64,000 bases of DNA from NCBI RefSeq assembly GCF_030817415.1, contig NZ_JAUSZI010000002.1:3844001-3908000 (forward strand), written 5' to 3'. The translations under genes and the position numbers were made by a program. Source of the DNA: Streptomyces umbrinus. Lineage in GTDB: Bacteria > Actinomycetota > Actinomycetes > Streptomycetales > Streptomycetaceae. The notes beneath the pieces are model-generated. The model saw nothing but the letters and a program-made list of their open reading frames with translations. It was not told the DNA's origin and did not search any database. Positions 1 through 8,859 of the stretch are shown one piece after another (positions within the stretch are counted from its first letter, which is position 1; each line of letters starts with the position of its first letter).

Positions 1-450
1 GACCGTGGCCCACAGGGCGACGAACAGCGCCCAGCCCGTGAACTTCACACGGTCCGCGACGGCACCGCTGATCAGGGCGGGCGTGATGATCGCGAACATC
101 AGCTGGAAGACGGCGAAGACGTAGATCGGGATGGTGTAGCCGTCCCAGAGCTGCGTGATGCCGATTCCGCTGAGGCCCACGTAGTCCGAGGACCAGCCGA
201 TGATGCCGCCCGAGTCGGTGCCGAAGGCGAGCGAGAAGCCGTAGAGCACCCACAGGATGGTGACGATCCCCATGCTGATGAAGCTCATCATCAACATGTT
301 CAGGGTGCTCTTGACCCGGACCATGCCTCCGTAGAAGAAGGCGAGTCCGGGAGTCATGATCAGCACCAGGGCGGAACAGATGAGCATGAACCCGGTGTTG
401 GCGGCAGACAGCGTGGGAGCGTCTGCGGCAAGCGTGATGGCTGGTGCCAT
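1..450 (-). CDS. amtB: Ammonium transporter AmtB, N-terminal 150 residues (runs off window)
   Basis: Integral membrane ammonium/ammonia channel of the Amt/Mep/Rh family. The visible part translates from ATG at 450 and continues past base 1. After a short exported N-terminus come the Amt hallmarks GLAFFYGGMVRVKS and FISMGIVTILWVLYGFSLAFG (TM1-TM2), then VFQLMFAIITPALISGAVADRVKF (TM3-TM4). A good ribosome site (GAGGAG) sits just upstream of the ATG. The pore histidines lie beyond the window. In Streptomyces this gene normally heads an amtB-glnK-glnD operon under GlnR; those partners would lie off the left edge. The identification is secure; completeness cannot be judged. Confidence 0.93.
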   Translation of the reverse strand, partial: MAPAITLAADAPTLSAANTGFMLICSALVLIMTPGLAFFYGGMVRVKSTLNMLMMSFISMGIVTILWVLYGFSLAFGTDSGGIIGWSSDYVGLSGIGITQLWDGYTIPIYVFAVFQLMFAIITPALISGAVADRVKFTGWALFVALWATV

Positions 451-569
451 CGGCGTCTCCTCGTCGTTTGGTACGGCCCCGTGCGGGCGAAGCCATGAGC
501 GGTTATGAGGGGTGGGCCGGTTATGCGCCAGAGATTGGCGCAGCGCGGTTTCGACCGGCACCCCTCGAT

Positions 570-605
570 GTTTCGCCGCAGTGACGAAGAGGTCCTGTGT
601 GTTAC
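570..605 (-). promoter_or_regulatory. Candidate GlnR operator upstream of amtB
   Basis: Read on the minus strand, the stretch contains GTCAC-n6-GAAAC (585-570), an exact match to one a/b half-site pair of the Streptomyces GlnR consensus, preceded by GTAAC (605-601) with a poorly matching partner GACCT. The spacing between the two pairs is two bases shorter than canonical. It lies 120-155 bp upstream of the amtB start. GlnR control of amtB is established in S. coelicolor; this particular site is inferred from the pattern. The rest of the 451-762 gap shows no gene. Confidence 0.45.
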
Positions 606-762
606 GCCTCGATGAACTGGCTGATGTCGGTCCACGCGATCGTTATCGTGGCGCAACCTTCATCGAAGGTATGGAACCGGCCGCGGTCGGCCGTCCGATG
701 ACCTGGCATGGGGGAGCCGAGTCGGGCTGTTAAGGACGGCGGCCGCGGCCGGGGTACTGGGG

Positions 763-2238
763 TCAGACCGCCTCGGCGGTCTCGGGCAGATCGATGGCGA
801 GCTGCTCGGTCAGGTCCACCACGGCGGCGAGATCCCCGAAATCGCGTACAGCCGTGTCGACGGTTTTTCGGATACGAGTGTTGACCCTCTCGGAGCGCAC
901 CTTCTTGGCGATCCTGAGGGCCTCGCGCACCACGACAGTGCTCTGCTCGGGCTCCCGCCGGAGCAGGTGCACCGTGCCCATCCCGACGAGGTTGAGTGCG
1001 TACGAACGCTGGTGCTCGGTGTCCTTCTCGAAGAGGTCCACGGCCTTCTGCATGACGGGCTCGGCCAGCGAGGCGTATGTGGGGCTGCGGCCCGCGACGT
1101 AGGCGAGGTCGCGGAAGGAGTGGGAGTTCTCGCCGTGCAGCTCGGCCTCGGAGAAGAAGCGGATCCAGTCGGACTCGGGCTCGTCGAACTCGAGCGCGTC
1201 ACCGAACGTGTCCTCGGCCATCCGGACGGCTCGCTTGCACTTTCCGGGCTGCCCCATGTTGGCGTAGGCCCGGGCCTCCATCGCATACAGCATGGACTGG
1301 GTCCGGGGGCTCGCGCAGTCGCGGCTTCCGTACTGCGCGAGGTGGATCAGTTCCAGAGCGTCGTCGGGCCGGCCGAGGTGGATCATCTGGCGGCTCATGC
1401 TGGAGAGCACGTACGAGCCGAGCGGCTTGTCGGCGGCTTCCTTGGCGGCGTGCAGGGCGAGGACGAAGTACTTCTGGGCGGTCGGCTGGAGACCGACGTC
1501 GTAGCTCATCCAGCCCGCCAGCTCGGCCAGCTCGGCGGCGACCTTGAACAGGCGCCTGGTGGTGGCCTCGGGCTGCGGCTCCTGGAGGAGGTCCGTCACC
1601 TCGTGCAGCTGGCCGACGACCGCCTTGCGGCGCAGACCGCCGCCGCACTGGGCGTCCCACTGGCGGAACATGACCGTGGTGGATTCGAGGAGGTCCAGCT
1701 CGGGCTGGGAGAGCCGGCCGGGGCGGCGCGAGGCGGCGGCGGACTCCGGCTGCTCACGGGGAGTGACGGGGCTGGGCACCAGCCAGCGCTGCATGGGCTC
1801 GATCAGCGAGGGGCCCGCGGAGAGCGCCAGTGACGTGCCGAGGAATCCGCGCCGCGCCAGCATCAGGTCGCTGCGCGAGAACTCACCGATCAGGGCGACG
1901 GTCTGCGGACCCGTCCAGGGCAGGTCGACGCCGGACACGGACGGTGACTGGTGAGCGGCGCGCAGGCCCAGATCCTCGACGGCGACGACACAGCCGAAGC
2001 GCTCGGAGAACAGCTCGGAGAGGATGCGCGGGATGGGCTCGCGGGGATTCTCGCCGTCCAGCCAGCGGCGCACACGCGAGGTGTCCGTCGAGATGTGGTT
2101 GGCTCCCAACTGGCGCGCTCTGCGGTTCACTTGACGCGCCAGCTCGCCCTTGGACCAACCGCTGCGCACGAACCACGAGCCCAACAGCTCATTGGGGCGC
2201 TTGTCAGCAGTCGTCCCGCCTCCGCCGTTGCCGCCCAC
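763..2238 (-). CDS. nsdA: NsdA, TPR-type negative regulator of differentiation
   Basis: About 491 residues. NsdA is a cytoplasmic regulator whose loss enhances sporulation and antibiotic production in S. coelicolor. The N-terminal 110 residues carry a conserved helix-turn-helix-like block (SGWSKGELARQVNRRARQ, then SRVRRWLDGENPREPIP), followed by a central linker and a helical TPR-like domain (for example ALELIHLAQYGSRDC and AMEARAYANMGQPGKCKRA). I chose GTG at 2238 because G-rich sequence resembling a ribosome site lies just upstream and because the conserved protein begins at VGGNGG; a longer frame from TTG at 2289 adds 17 residues of low plausibility. Neighbours match the amtB-nsdA-primase-like-ftsY order of S. 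coelicolor. DNA binding is an inference from the N-terminal block. Confidence 0.88.
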   Translation of the reverse strand: MGGNGGGGTTADKRPNELLGSWFVRSGWSKGELARQVNRRARQLGANHISTDTSRVRRWLDGENPREPIPRILSELFSERFGCVVAVEDLGLRAAHQSPSVSGVDLPWTGPQTVALIGEFSRSDLMLARRGFLGTSLALSAGPSLIEPMQRWLVPSPVTPREQPESAAASRRPGRLSQPELDLLESTTVMFRQWDAQCGGGLRRKAVVGQLHEVTDLLQEPQPEATTRRLFKVAAELAELAGWMSYDVGLQPTAQKYFVLALHAAKEAADKPLGSYVLSSMSRQMIHLGRPDDALELIHLAQYGSRDCASPRTQSMLYAMEARAYANMGQPGKCKRAVRMAEDTFGDALEFDEPESDWIRFFSEAELHGENSHSFRDLAYVAGRSPTYASLAEPVMQKAVDLFEKDTEHQRSYALNLVGMGTVHLLRREPEQSTVVVREALRIAKKVRSERVNTRIRKTVDTAVRDFGDLAAVVDLTEQLAIDLPETAEAV

Positions 2239-2377
2239 TGGAACGCCCCCATCCCTGAACCCACTTGTGCTGTGCGCTGTGTGCGCCAAGCCCTACCAGA
2301 ATGCCGGTACATATGGTCGTCCGTCCGGTGGTTCTCACCCATCGAACGAGAGGCCGAGTTGCCTCCGGCATACCCAC

Positions 2378-2407
2378 GAGTGCATGCGTCCCCAGGACCG
2401 TGCACTC
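2378..2407. promoter_or_regulatory. Palindrome in the nsdA / primase-like divergent region
   Basis: GAGTGCA at 2378-2384 and its exact reverse complement TGCACTC at 2401-2407 are separated by 16 bp, roughly two helical turns centre to centre. It lies 140-170 bp upstream of nsdA within the 442-bp gap between divergently transcribed genes, so it could be an operator for either. No gene is apparent in 2239-2680; a TTGACA occurs at 2508 without a convincing -10. Confidence 0.3.
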
Positions 2408-2680
2408 ACGGTAATCCTACGATCACCCCTCCAGCCATGGCGATCCCGGAAACGCCACCATTCGCCACCCCTTCGAATGAACTCCCGGCGGCCTGTACGC
2501 GATTCACTTGACACATGACGGCCGGGAGTGGGCGGAGCGATGCACATCGGGGCGCGCGAAGCCGGACGCACCACCCGTGACACCACCGGGCGCCGCATGA
2601 ACCGCACAGCGTTGGGAACGCAGAGTTACGGTTCCGTTCCGTCACGTAACCACCTGCGCGCTGGACCCGTTGGAGGGGGC

Positions 2681-3334
2681 ATGGGCTTCACGATCGGCGG
2701 CATCCGCGAAATCCGGTCCGGTTCTCGTCGCCGCGGCCGCTCCTCGGAGTGCACGGCCGTGGCCGAGTTCACCGGACTGTGGGGCTGGGACGTGGCGCCC
2801 GGCGCCCGGACCGCCGCCGGGACCTGCTCGTGCGGCCGGGCCGACTGTCCGGCGCCCGGCGCGCATCCCCTGGACTTCGCCCCCGTCGTCCCGGCCGGTG
2901 CCACGCTCGACGAGGTGACGCAGGCCTGGGGCGAGTTCCCCGGCGCCGCGGTGATGCTTCCCGTGGGCCGCGCCTTCGACATCATCGAGGTCGCCGAGCC
3001 GGCCGGCCGCCGTGCCCTGGTCCGGCTCGAACGCATGGGGCTCCCGGTTGGCCCCGTGGCCGCCACCCCGGACGGCCGCGCCCACTTCTTCGTCGCCCCC
3101 GGCGCCGCGGCCGAACTGCCCGAGCTGCTCTACCGCATGGGCTGGGACGACGCCGCGCTCGACCTGCACGGCCTGGGCCCCGGCACGTACATCACGGCCC
3201 CGCCCTCCGACCGCGCCGGCCTCGGCCCGGTCCACTGGCTCCGCTCCCCCGCCCTCGACTCGGCCACAAAGCCGCCCGCGGCACGGCTGTTGCTGGGGAC
3301 GCTGGCGTACGTGGCACACCGCTCGCGCGCGTAG
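2681..3334 (+). CDS. Degenerate bifunctional primase/polymerase (Prim-Pol)-like protein
   Basis: 217 residues; start chosen at ATG 2681 behind a strong GGAGGGGG ribosome site, rejecting an upstream in-frame extension. The first third contains AEFTGLWGWDVAPGA followed by a cysteine cluster CSCGRADCPAPGAHP, which resembles the C-x-CG...C...GKHP block at the start of the Prim-Pol domain. Where active Prim-Pol proteins have a catalytic DxD, this protein has FDIIEVAEPAG, so the acidic triad appears absent. The next block (VAATPDGRAHFFVAPG and LDLHGLGPGTYITAPPSD) resembles the domain's C-terminal half, where a histidine and glycines are conserved. It is probably a non-catalytic, Streptomyces-specific relative; its function is unknown. 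It is divergent from nsdA. Confidence 0.7.
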   Translation: MGFTIGGIREIRSGSRRRGRSSECTAVAEFTGLWGWDVAPGARTAAGTCSCGRADCPAPGAHPLDFAPVVPAGATLDEVTQAWGEFPGAAVMLPVGRAFDIIEVAEPAGRRALVRLERMGLPVGPVAATPDGRAHFFVAPGAAAELPELLYRMGWDDAALDLHGLGPGTYITAPPSDRAGLGPVHWLRSPALDSATKPPAARLLLGTLAYVAHRSRA

Positions 3335-3357
3335 CCCCGGCCAGGAGGGCTGAAGCG

Positions 3358-3396
3358 AAGGGCCTCACCGCATCTGCACCATGTGGCGAAGCCCTT
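3358..3396 (+). terminator. Imperfect hairpin after the Prim-Pol-like gene
   Basis: AAGGGC (3358-3363) pairs with GCCCTT (3391-3396), with an inner CCgCAT/ATGtGG stem around a CTGCACC loop, followed by CTTT. It lies 24 bp past the Prim-Pol-like stop. It is a degenerate relative of the hairpin at 3493-3529 and shares the same loop. Confidence 0.5.
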
Positions 3397-3492
3397 CTTT
3401 CACCACCCCGGCCGCGCGGCCATCAGTTGAGGAACCACGACGGCGAGCAGCCACGTCCGCGAGAGCGGCGCCGGTTCAGGCGCAAAGAAAGC

Positions 3493-3529
3493 AGGGCCCC
3501 ATCGCATCTGCACCATGCGGTGGGGCCCT
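3493..3529. terminator. Hairpin terminator at the 3' end of ftsY
   Basis: AGGGCCCCA (3493-3501) and TGGGGCCCT (3521-3529) pair perfectly, with an inner CGCAT/ATGCG stem and the loop CTGCACC. It is placed 30 bp beyond the ftsY stop, between convergent genes, so it can serve both strands. It appears to be a better-paired duplicate of the hairpin 130 bp to the left. Confidence 0.65.
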
Positions 3530-3559
3530 TCCTCGCGTACGTACCTCTCGTACGGGACG

Positions 3560-4771
3560 TCACTCTCCGATAAGGGCATCCACGAACGCCTCCGGCTCGA
3601 ACGGGGCCAGGTCGTCCGCGCCCTCGCCGAGGCCGACGAGCTTGACGGGAACGCCCAGTTCGCGCTGGACGGCGATGACGATGCCGCCCTTGGCCGTGCC
3701 GTCGAGCTTGGTCAGGACGATGCCGGTGATGTCGACGACCTCGGCGAAGACCCGGGCCTGGACCAGGCCGTTCTGGCCGGTGGTGGCGTCCAGGACCAGC
3801 AGCACCTCGTCCAGCGGGGCGTGCTTCTCGACGACGCGCTTGACCTTGCCGAGCTCGTCCATGAGACCGGTCTTGGTGTGCAGCCGGCCCGCGGTGTCGA
3901 TGAGGACGACGTCCGCGCCCTCCTGGATGCCCTCCTTGACGGCGTCGAAGGCGATGGACGCGGGGTCGCCGCCCTCGGGGCCGCGCACGGTGCGGGCGCC
4001 GACGCGCTCGCCCCAGGTCTGCAGCTGGTCGGCGGCGGCGGCACGGAAGGTGTCGGCCGCGCCGAGCACCACGTGCTTGCCGTCGGCGACGAGCACCCGC
4101 GCGAGCTTGCCGGTGGTGGTGGTCTTGCCGGTGCCGTTGACCCCGACGACCATCACGATGCCCGGGGTGTCCAGACCGGACTCGGTGTTCACGGTGCGGT
4201 CGAAGTCGGGCACGAGGAGGGTGAGCAGCTCCTCCCGCAGCAGGGTCCGCAGCTCGTCGGGGGTCCGCGTGCCGAGCACCCGCACCCGCTCGCGCAGCCG
4301 CTCGACCAGCTCCTGGGTGGGCTGCACGCCGACATCGGCGGTGAGCAGCGTGTCCTCGATCTCCTCCCAGGTGTCCTCGTCGAGGTGCTCGCGCGAGAGG
4401 AGCGTGAGCAGCCCCTTGCCGAGCGCGTTCTGCGAGCGGGAGAGGCGGGCGCGCAGGCGGACCAGGCGGCCCGCGGTCGGCTCCGGGACCTCGACCGGGG
4501 GCGCTTCGACCACCGGTGCGGGCTCGTCGACGGCGACCGGCGCGGCCGCCGAGGCGTCCGGAAGATCCACCTCCTCTATCGTGCGGCGCGGTTCGTCGCG
4601 CGGCGTCTCGGCCTCGTCGCCGATATGCGGCTCGGCCGGCGGAGCGGTGATGTCGGGGGCGGCGGGGGGCGACGGAGGCAGCTGCTTGCGCCTGCGGCTG
4701 CCGATGACGAGCCCGCCGAGCGCGCCGATCACGACCACGGCGATGACTACAGCAAGGATGACGATTTCCAT
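3560..4771 (-). CDS. ftsY: Signal recognition particle receptor FtsY
   Basis: 403-residue SRP-family GTPase that receives Ffh-bound ribosome-nascent chains at the membrane. The N-terminus has a hydrophobic helix (IVILAVVIAVVVIGALGGLVIG) followed by a basic stop, then an acidic/proline linker to about residue 110: the actinobacterial membrane-anchored arrangement. The N domain follows, then the G domain with P-loop GVNGTGKTTTTGKL, DTFRAAAADQL (insertion box), DTAGRLHT (G3), TKLDGTAKGG (G4) and closing GLGEGADDLAPF. Start ATG 4771 has GGAG 7 bp upstream; in-frame codons above it belong to spurious extension. ffh is not in the window. Identification is secure. Confidence 0.97.
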   Translation of the reverse strand: MEIVILAVVIAVVVIGALGGLVIGSRRRKQLPPSPPAAPDITAPPAEPHIGDEAETPRDEPRRTIEEVDLPDASAAAPVAVDEPAPVVEAPPVEVPEPTAGRLVRLRARLSRSQNALGKGLLTLLSREHLDEDTWEEIEDTLLTADVGVQPTQELVERLRERVRVLGTRTPDELRTLLREELLTLLVPDFDRTVNTESGLDTPGIVMVVGVNGTGKTTTTGKLARVLVADGKHVVLGAADTFRAAAADQLQTWGERVGARTVRGPEGGDPASIAFDAVKEGIQEGADVVLIDTAGRLHTKTGLMDELGKVKRVVEKHAPLDEVLLVLDATTGQNGLVQARVFAEVVDITGIVLTKLDGTAKGGIVIAVQRELGVPVKLVGLGEGADDLAPFEPEAFVDALIGE

Positions 4772-4943
4772 AACAGCTCCAGTATGGCGTGACCTCCCGC
4801 CCGGCCGTTCGTTGCCGACGTGGGGTGTATGCCCCACGGGCCGGGCTGGCCCGCCGCCCGACCCTGCGTCGGCCGGAAGCCCCTCAGGGGCGGAGTCACA
4901 ACGCACCCAGTATCGGATGCGCAGGGTACGCACAGCGTCCCCA

Positions 4944-4982
4944 GGGCGTGTCACGGCCCATGAGGTGGGCCGTGACACGCCC
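4944..4982. terminator. Perfect 17-bp hairpin upstream of the permease remnant
   Basis: A 17-base arm (4944-4960) is followed by a 5-base loop (TGAGG) and its exact reverse complement (4966-4982). There is no T-run. It lies between the ftsY start and the first recognisable codons of a truncated permease; the ATG at 4960 and GTG at 4972 of that frame fall inside the hairpin. It could be a relict terminator or a deletion junction. Confidence 0.55.
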
Positions 4983-6252
4983 TCGCCATCAGCTGGTCGT
5001 GGCGACGGCCGCGCCGATCGTGTCGTACGGCCTGGTCGGGCTGATCGGTATCGCCGGGAAGCGCGGCGGCGCGCCCGGCATGATGCTGTCCCGGGCGGTC
5101 TTCGGGCAGCGCGGCAATCTGCTGCCGGGTTCGCTGATCTGGGTCGCCCGCTGGGGCTGGGAGACGATCAACGCGGTGACCGGCGCGTACGCCCTGCTCA
5201 CCGTGGTGGACATCCTCTTCGGCATCGGCCGCAGCACGCCCCTGGTCATCGTGACGCTGCTGCTCTTCGTCGTCACCACGTTCGCGATCTCGGGTCTCGG
5301 CATCAACGCCGTGCGGACGTGCAACAAGTACGCGACCTACCTCTTCGGCGGCTTCTCCGTCCTCGTCCTCGGTTATCTGCTCGTCGAGACCGACTGGGGG
5401 AAGGTCTTCGGGCAGGGCGCGGGCCCGACGCCCCTGATGATCACGGGCGTCGGTCTGATCGCCGCGGGTGGGATCAGCTGGGTGCCGTCCTCCCCCGACT
5501 TCACCCGGTATCTGCCGCGCACGGCGTCCTCGAAGGCGATCGTGGGGCACTCGGTCGGCGGCGCCGGCATCGTCGTGCTCCCCATGATCCTCATGGGTGC
5601 GGTGATGGCGGTCTCGACGCCCGACCTGGCCTCGGCCGCCGATCCGGTCTCGTTCCTCGGCGAGATCCTGCCGCTGTGGATCGCGGTCCCGTATCTGCTC
5701 ATCGCCCTGGTCGGCATGCTGCTGATCAACGCGATGTCGATGTACTCGGCGGGCTTCACCGCGCAGACCCTCGGCTTCAGGGTGCCGCGCCACTGGGCGG
5801 TGTCGGTGAACGCCGTGATCTCGCTGGTCCTCGGCGGCGTCCTGATGCTCGTCGCGACCAGTTTCATGGGCTCGTTCATCGCGTTCCTGTCGATGCTCGC
5901 GGTCGCGTTCTCCGCCTGGGTCGGCGTCTTCGGGGCGGACATGCTGCGCCGCAGGGAGTACGACGCGAAGGCACTGCTCGACACCACGCGCACCAGCGCC
6001 TACTGGTACCGCGGCGGCTTCGCCCCGGCCGCGGTGGCCGCCTGGGGCCTCGGCCTCGGTGCGGGACTGCTCTTCACCACGTCCGACTGGTTCACCGGAC
6101 CGCTGGCCGCCGGCAACCCGGTCGGCGAGTACGGCCTCGGCTGGGTGGCCACGATCGTCGTCTCCTTCCTCCTGTACGTGCTGCTGCCGAAGCCCGCGGT
6201 GACCGTTCCCGAGCCGGAGCCGGACAAGAAGCCCGCCACTCTGGCTGTCTGA
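4960..6252 (+). pseudogene. 5'-truncated NCS1 (cytosine/purine) permease
   Basis: The frame encodes about 430 residues of a nucleobase:cation symporter-1 family transporter. The recognisable sequence begins at TM2: VATAAPIVSYGLVGLIGIAGKRGGAPGMMLSRAVFGQRGNLLPG matches the family's conserved second helix and the LSR..FG..GN loop, and WVARWGWETIN is TM3. The later helices (GFSVLVLGYLL, PSSPDFTRYLPR, AMSMYSAGFTAQTLGF) are intact to a normal C-terminus. What is missing is the N-terminal cytoplasmic segment and TM1, which normally precede this by about 50-60 residues and contain substrate and sodium contacts. The only upstream codons lie in a 17-bp hairpin and a non-hydrophobic stretch, with no good ribosome site. 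I infer loss of the 5' end; the remaining frame is uninterrupted, so the deletion may be recent. Confidence 0.65.
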
Positions 6253-6326
6253 CGATCCGTCAGCTACGGTCCCCCTGCACCGACATCACCGGCACCCCAC
6301 CCGGCTCGGCGAAGGGGGACTTTCCC

Positions 6327-7301
6327 ATGCCCGCAACGGTCGTACGTTTCAACCTCGTTGAGCCCGGCGCGACACCCGCCTCGCTCAGCGCCCGCTACAA
6401 GGCAGCCCTGGAGATGGCGACTTACGCCGACGACCGCGGGATGACCACCGTGCAGACCGAGGAGCACCACGGCGTCGAGAACAACTGGCTGCCCTCGCCG
6501 TTCACCTTCGCGGGCGCGGTCTTCGGCGCGACCCGGCGCATCGCGGTCACCGTCTCGGCGATCATCGGCCCGCTGCACGATCCACTGCGGCTGGCCGAGG
6601 ACATCGCCGTACTCGACCTGCTGAGCGGCGGCCGGCTGATCACGGTCGCGGGCATCGGCTACCGGCCCGAGGAGTACGCGATCTTCGACGTGGAGTGGAA
6701 GCGGCGCGGCCGTCTCCAGGACGAGCTCCTTGAGACGCTGCTGAAGGCGTGGACCGGCGAGGAGTTCGAGTACCAGGGCCGTACGGTACGGGTCACACCG
6801 CGCCCCTTCTCGGATCCGCACCCCCTGCTGCTGGTCGGCGGCTCCTCCAAGGCGGCGGCCCGGCGCGCGGCCCGGCTCGGCCTGCCGTTCTTCCCGAGCG
6901 CGCATCTGCCGGAGCTGGAGGCCTACTACAAGGAGCGGCTGGTCGAGTACGGCACGCAGGGCTGGACCATGATGCCCTCGGCGGTCACCCCGCTCCTGCA
7001 CCTGGCCGAGGACCCGGACCGCGTGTGGGCCGAGCACGGCGAGCACTTCCTGCACGAGGCGAGGACGTACGCCTCCTGGCAGTCGTCCGACATCCGCTCG
7101 GCGGTGCGGTCGGCGGCCACGACGGTCGACGAGCTGCGCGCCGAGGGCGTCTACCGGATCGTGACGCCGGACGAGTGTCTGGCGCAGGGCCTCGACAGCT
7201 ACGTACTGCATCCGCTGTCCGGCGGGATGCCGCTCGACGAGGGCTGGCGCAGCATGCACCTGTTCTGCGAGAACGTACTGCCCCGGCTCAAGAGCCTCTA
7301 G
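6327..7301 (+). CDS. LLM-class (luciferase-like) flavin-dependent oxidoreductase
   Basis: 324 residues; ATG 6327 lies behind GAAGGGGG. The protein fits the bacterial luciferase-like monooxygenase / F420-dependent reductase TIM barrel: an EEHHGV block near residue 50 typical of the family, SGGRLITVAGIGYRPEEYAIF near residue 95-115, and PHPLLLVGGSSKAAARRAARLGLPF near residue 165, the usual flavin-phosphate region. The substrate cannot be told; whether it uses FMN or F420 is open, although Streptomyces make F420 and a cofC homologue lies in this window. It follows the permease remnant by 74 bp and converges on glcP. Confidence 0.85.
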   Translation: MPATVVRFNLVEPGATPASLSARYKAALEMATYADDRGMTTVQTEEHHGVENNWLPSPFTFAGAVFGATRRIAVTVSAIIGPLHDPLRLAEDIAVLDLLSGGRLITVAGIGYRPEEYAIFDVEWKRRGRLQDELLETLLKAWTGEEFEYQGRTVRVTPRPFSDPHPLLLVGGSSKAAARRAARLGLPFFPSAHLPELEAYYKERLVEYGTQGWTMMPSAVTPLLHLAEDPDRVWAEHGEHFLHEARTYASWQSSDIRSAVRSAATTVDELRAEGVYRIVTPDECLAQGLDSYVLHPLSGGMPLDEGWRSMHLFCENVLPRLKSL

Positions 7302-7385
7302 ATCCTGGGACGGATCTTCGAGGGCCGGGCCGAGGCAGTACGTCCTACGGGTAACGGGGAGAGGGGCAGCGGGGACTTGGCCCTT

Positions 7386-7433
7386 CCCCCCGAATTCGGG
7401 GGGCCGCCGGGGCTCGCGCGAGCCGCGGCGGCC
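7386..7433. terminator. Two adjacent hairpins between convergent genes
   Basis: A perfect 18-bp palindrome centred on GAATTC (7386-7403, six C then six G on either side) is directly followed by a GCCGCC...GGCGGC stem enclosing the palindrome GGCTCGCGCGAGCC. They fill the gap between the oxidoreductase stop and the glcP stop and probably terminate both. Confidence 0.6.
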
Positions 7434-7440
7434 GGACGGG

Positions 7441-8859
7441 CTAGCCCATCTCCTCCAGGGTCTTGCCCTTCGTCTCCGTCACGAACTTGAGCACGAACGG
7501 GATGGAGAGCGCGGCGAAGACCGTGTAGATCACGTAGGTCAGGGAGAGGTTCCAGTCGGCCAGCGACGGGAAGCTCGCGGTGATGGCCCAGTTGGCGATC
7601 CACTGCGCCGAGGCGGCGACACCGAGGGCGGCGGCGCGGATCTTGTTCGGGAACATCTCACCGAGGAAGACCCAGACGACGACACCCCAGGAGAGGGCGA
7701 AGAAGAGCACGAACACATGGGCGGCGATCAGGGCGACCCAGCCCTGGGTGGCCGGCAGCTTGCCGTCGACGAGGTCGAAGGAGAAGGCCCAGGCCTCCAG
7801 ACCGAGCCCGATGACCATGCCCACGGAGCCGATGAGCGCGAGCGGCTTACGGCCGATCCGGTCGACGAAGATCATGGCGATCACGGTGCCGACGATGTTG
7901 ATGATCGACGTCGTGAACGAGTAGAAGAACGACTCGGACGGGTCGACGCCGACCGACTGCCACAGCGTCGAGGAGTAGTAGAACGCGACGTTGATGCCGA
8001 CGAACTGCTGGAAGACCGAGAGGCCGATGCCGATCCAGACGATCGGCTTGAAGAAGAAGGTCCCGCCGAGCAGGTCCTTGAAGACCGACTTGTGCTCGCT
8101 CTTCATGGCGTGCTCGATCTCGGCGACGCGGGCGTCCAGGTCGACGTTGTCGCCCTCGACCTCGCGCAGCACCTCACGGGCGCGCTCGTCCTTGCCTGCG
8201 GAGATCAGGAAACGGGGCGACTCCGGGATCGCGAAGGAGAGCAGCCCGTACAGCACGGCCGGAATGACCATGACGCCGAGCATGACCTGCCAGGCCTCCA
8301 GGCCCATGATCTCGCCGCGCTGGTCGCCGCCGGCGGCGTTCAGGATGCCCCAGTTGACCAGCTGCGAGATGGCGATGCCGATGACGATCGCGGCCTGCTG
8401 GAAGGAGCCGAGCCGTCCGCGGTACGCGGCGGGGGCGACCTCGGCGATGTAGGCCGGGCCGATGACGGAGGCCATACCGATGGCGAAGCCGCCGACGACC
8501 CGCCAGAAGGCCAGGTCGTACAGGGCGAAGGGCAACGCGGAGCCGACGGCGCTGACGGTGAACAGCACGGCCGAGATCTGCATGCAGCGGATACGGCCGA
8601 TGCGGTCGGCGATCCGGCCCGCGGTGGCGGCACCGATCGCACAGCCGATCAGCGCGACGGCGATGACCTGGGCCAGGGCCGCGGAGCCGATGTCGTACCG
8701 GTGCCGGATGGCCTCGACGGCGCCGTTGATCACGGCACTGTCGTAGCCGAAGAGGAAACCGCCCATCGCGGCCGCCGCCGCGATGAAGATGACGTGCCCG
8801 AGATGTTCGGGGTGAGCCTCACGGGCTCCTGACTTGAGCGGCTGCGCTGAGCTGGTCAC
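7441..8859 (-). CDS. glcP: Glucose permease GlcP (MFS sugar porter)
   Basis: 472 residues, 12 predicted transmembrane helices. Sugar porter family signatures are present: MGGFLFGYDSAVINGA in TM1, GRIADRIGRIRC in loop 2-3, AEVAPAAYRGRLGSFQQ in loop 4-5, PESPRFLISAGK before the central loop, QQFVGINVAFYYSS in TM7, DRIGRKPL in loop 8-9, and FPNKIRAAALG in loop 10-11. GTG start at 8859 has GAGGAG upstream. Length and position (next to smc) match S. coelicolor GlcP, the major glucose uptake system, whose glucose feeds glucokinase and carbon catabolite repression. A -35/-10 pair lies about 120-150 bp upstream. Substrate specificity is inferred from the orthology. Confidence 0.9.
   Translation of the reverse strand: MTSSAQPLKSGAREAHPEHLGHVIFIAAAAAMGGFLFGYDSAVINGAVEAIRHRYDIGSAALAQVIAVALIGCAIGAATAGRIADRIGRIRCMQISAVLFTVSAVGSALPFALYDLAFWRVVGGFAIGMASVIGPAYIAEVAPAAYRGRLGSFQQAAIVIGIAISQLVNWGILNAAGGDQRGEIMGLEAWQVMLGVMVIPAVLYGLLSFAIPESPRFLISAGKDERAREVLREVEGDNVDLDARVAEIEHAMKSEHKSVFKDLLGGTFFFKPIVWIGIGLSVFQQFVGINVAFYYSSTLWQSVGVDPSESFFYSFTTSIINIVGTVIAMIFVDRIGRKPLALIGSVGMVIGLGLEAWAFSFDLVDGKLPATQGWVALIAAHVFVLFFALSWGVVVWVFLGEMFPNKIRAAALGVAASAQWIANWAITASFPSLADWNLSLTYVIYTVFAALSIPFVLKFVTETKGKTLEEMG

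Noticed and set aside
3381..7301. Plus-strand frame of 1,306 codons
   Set aside because: It runs antisense through ftsY, out of frame through the permease remnant and then into the true LLM oxidoreductase, which begins at 6327.
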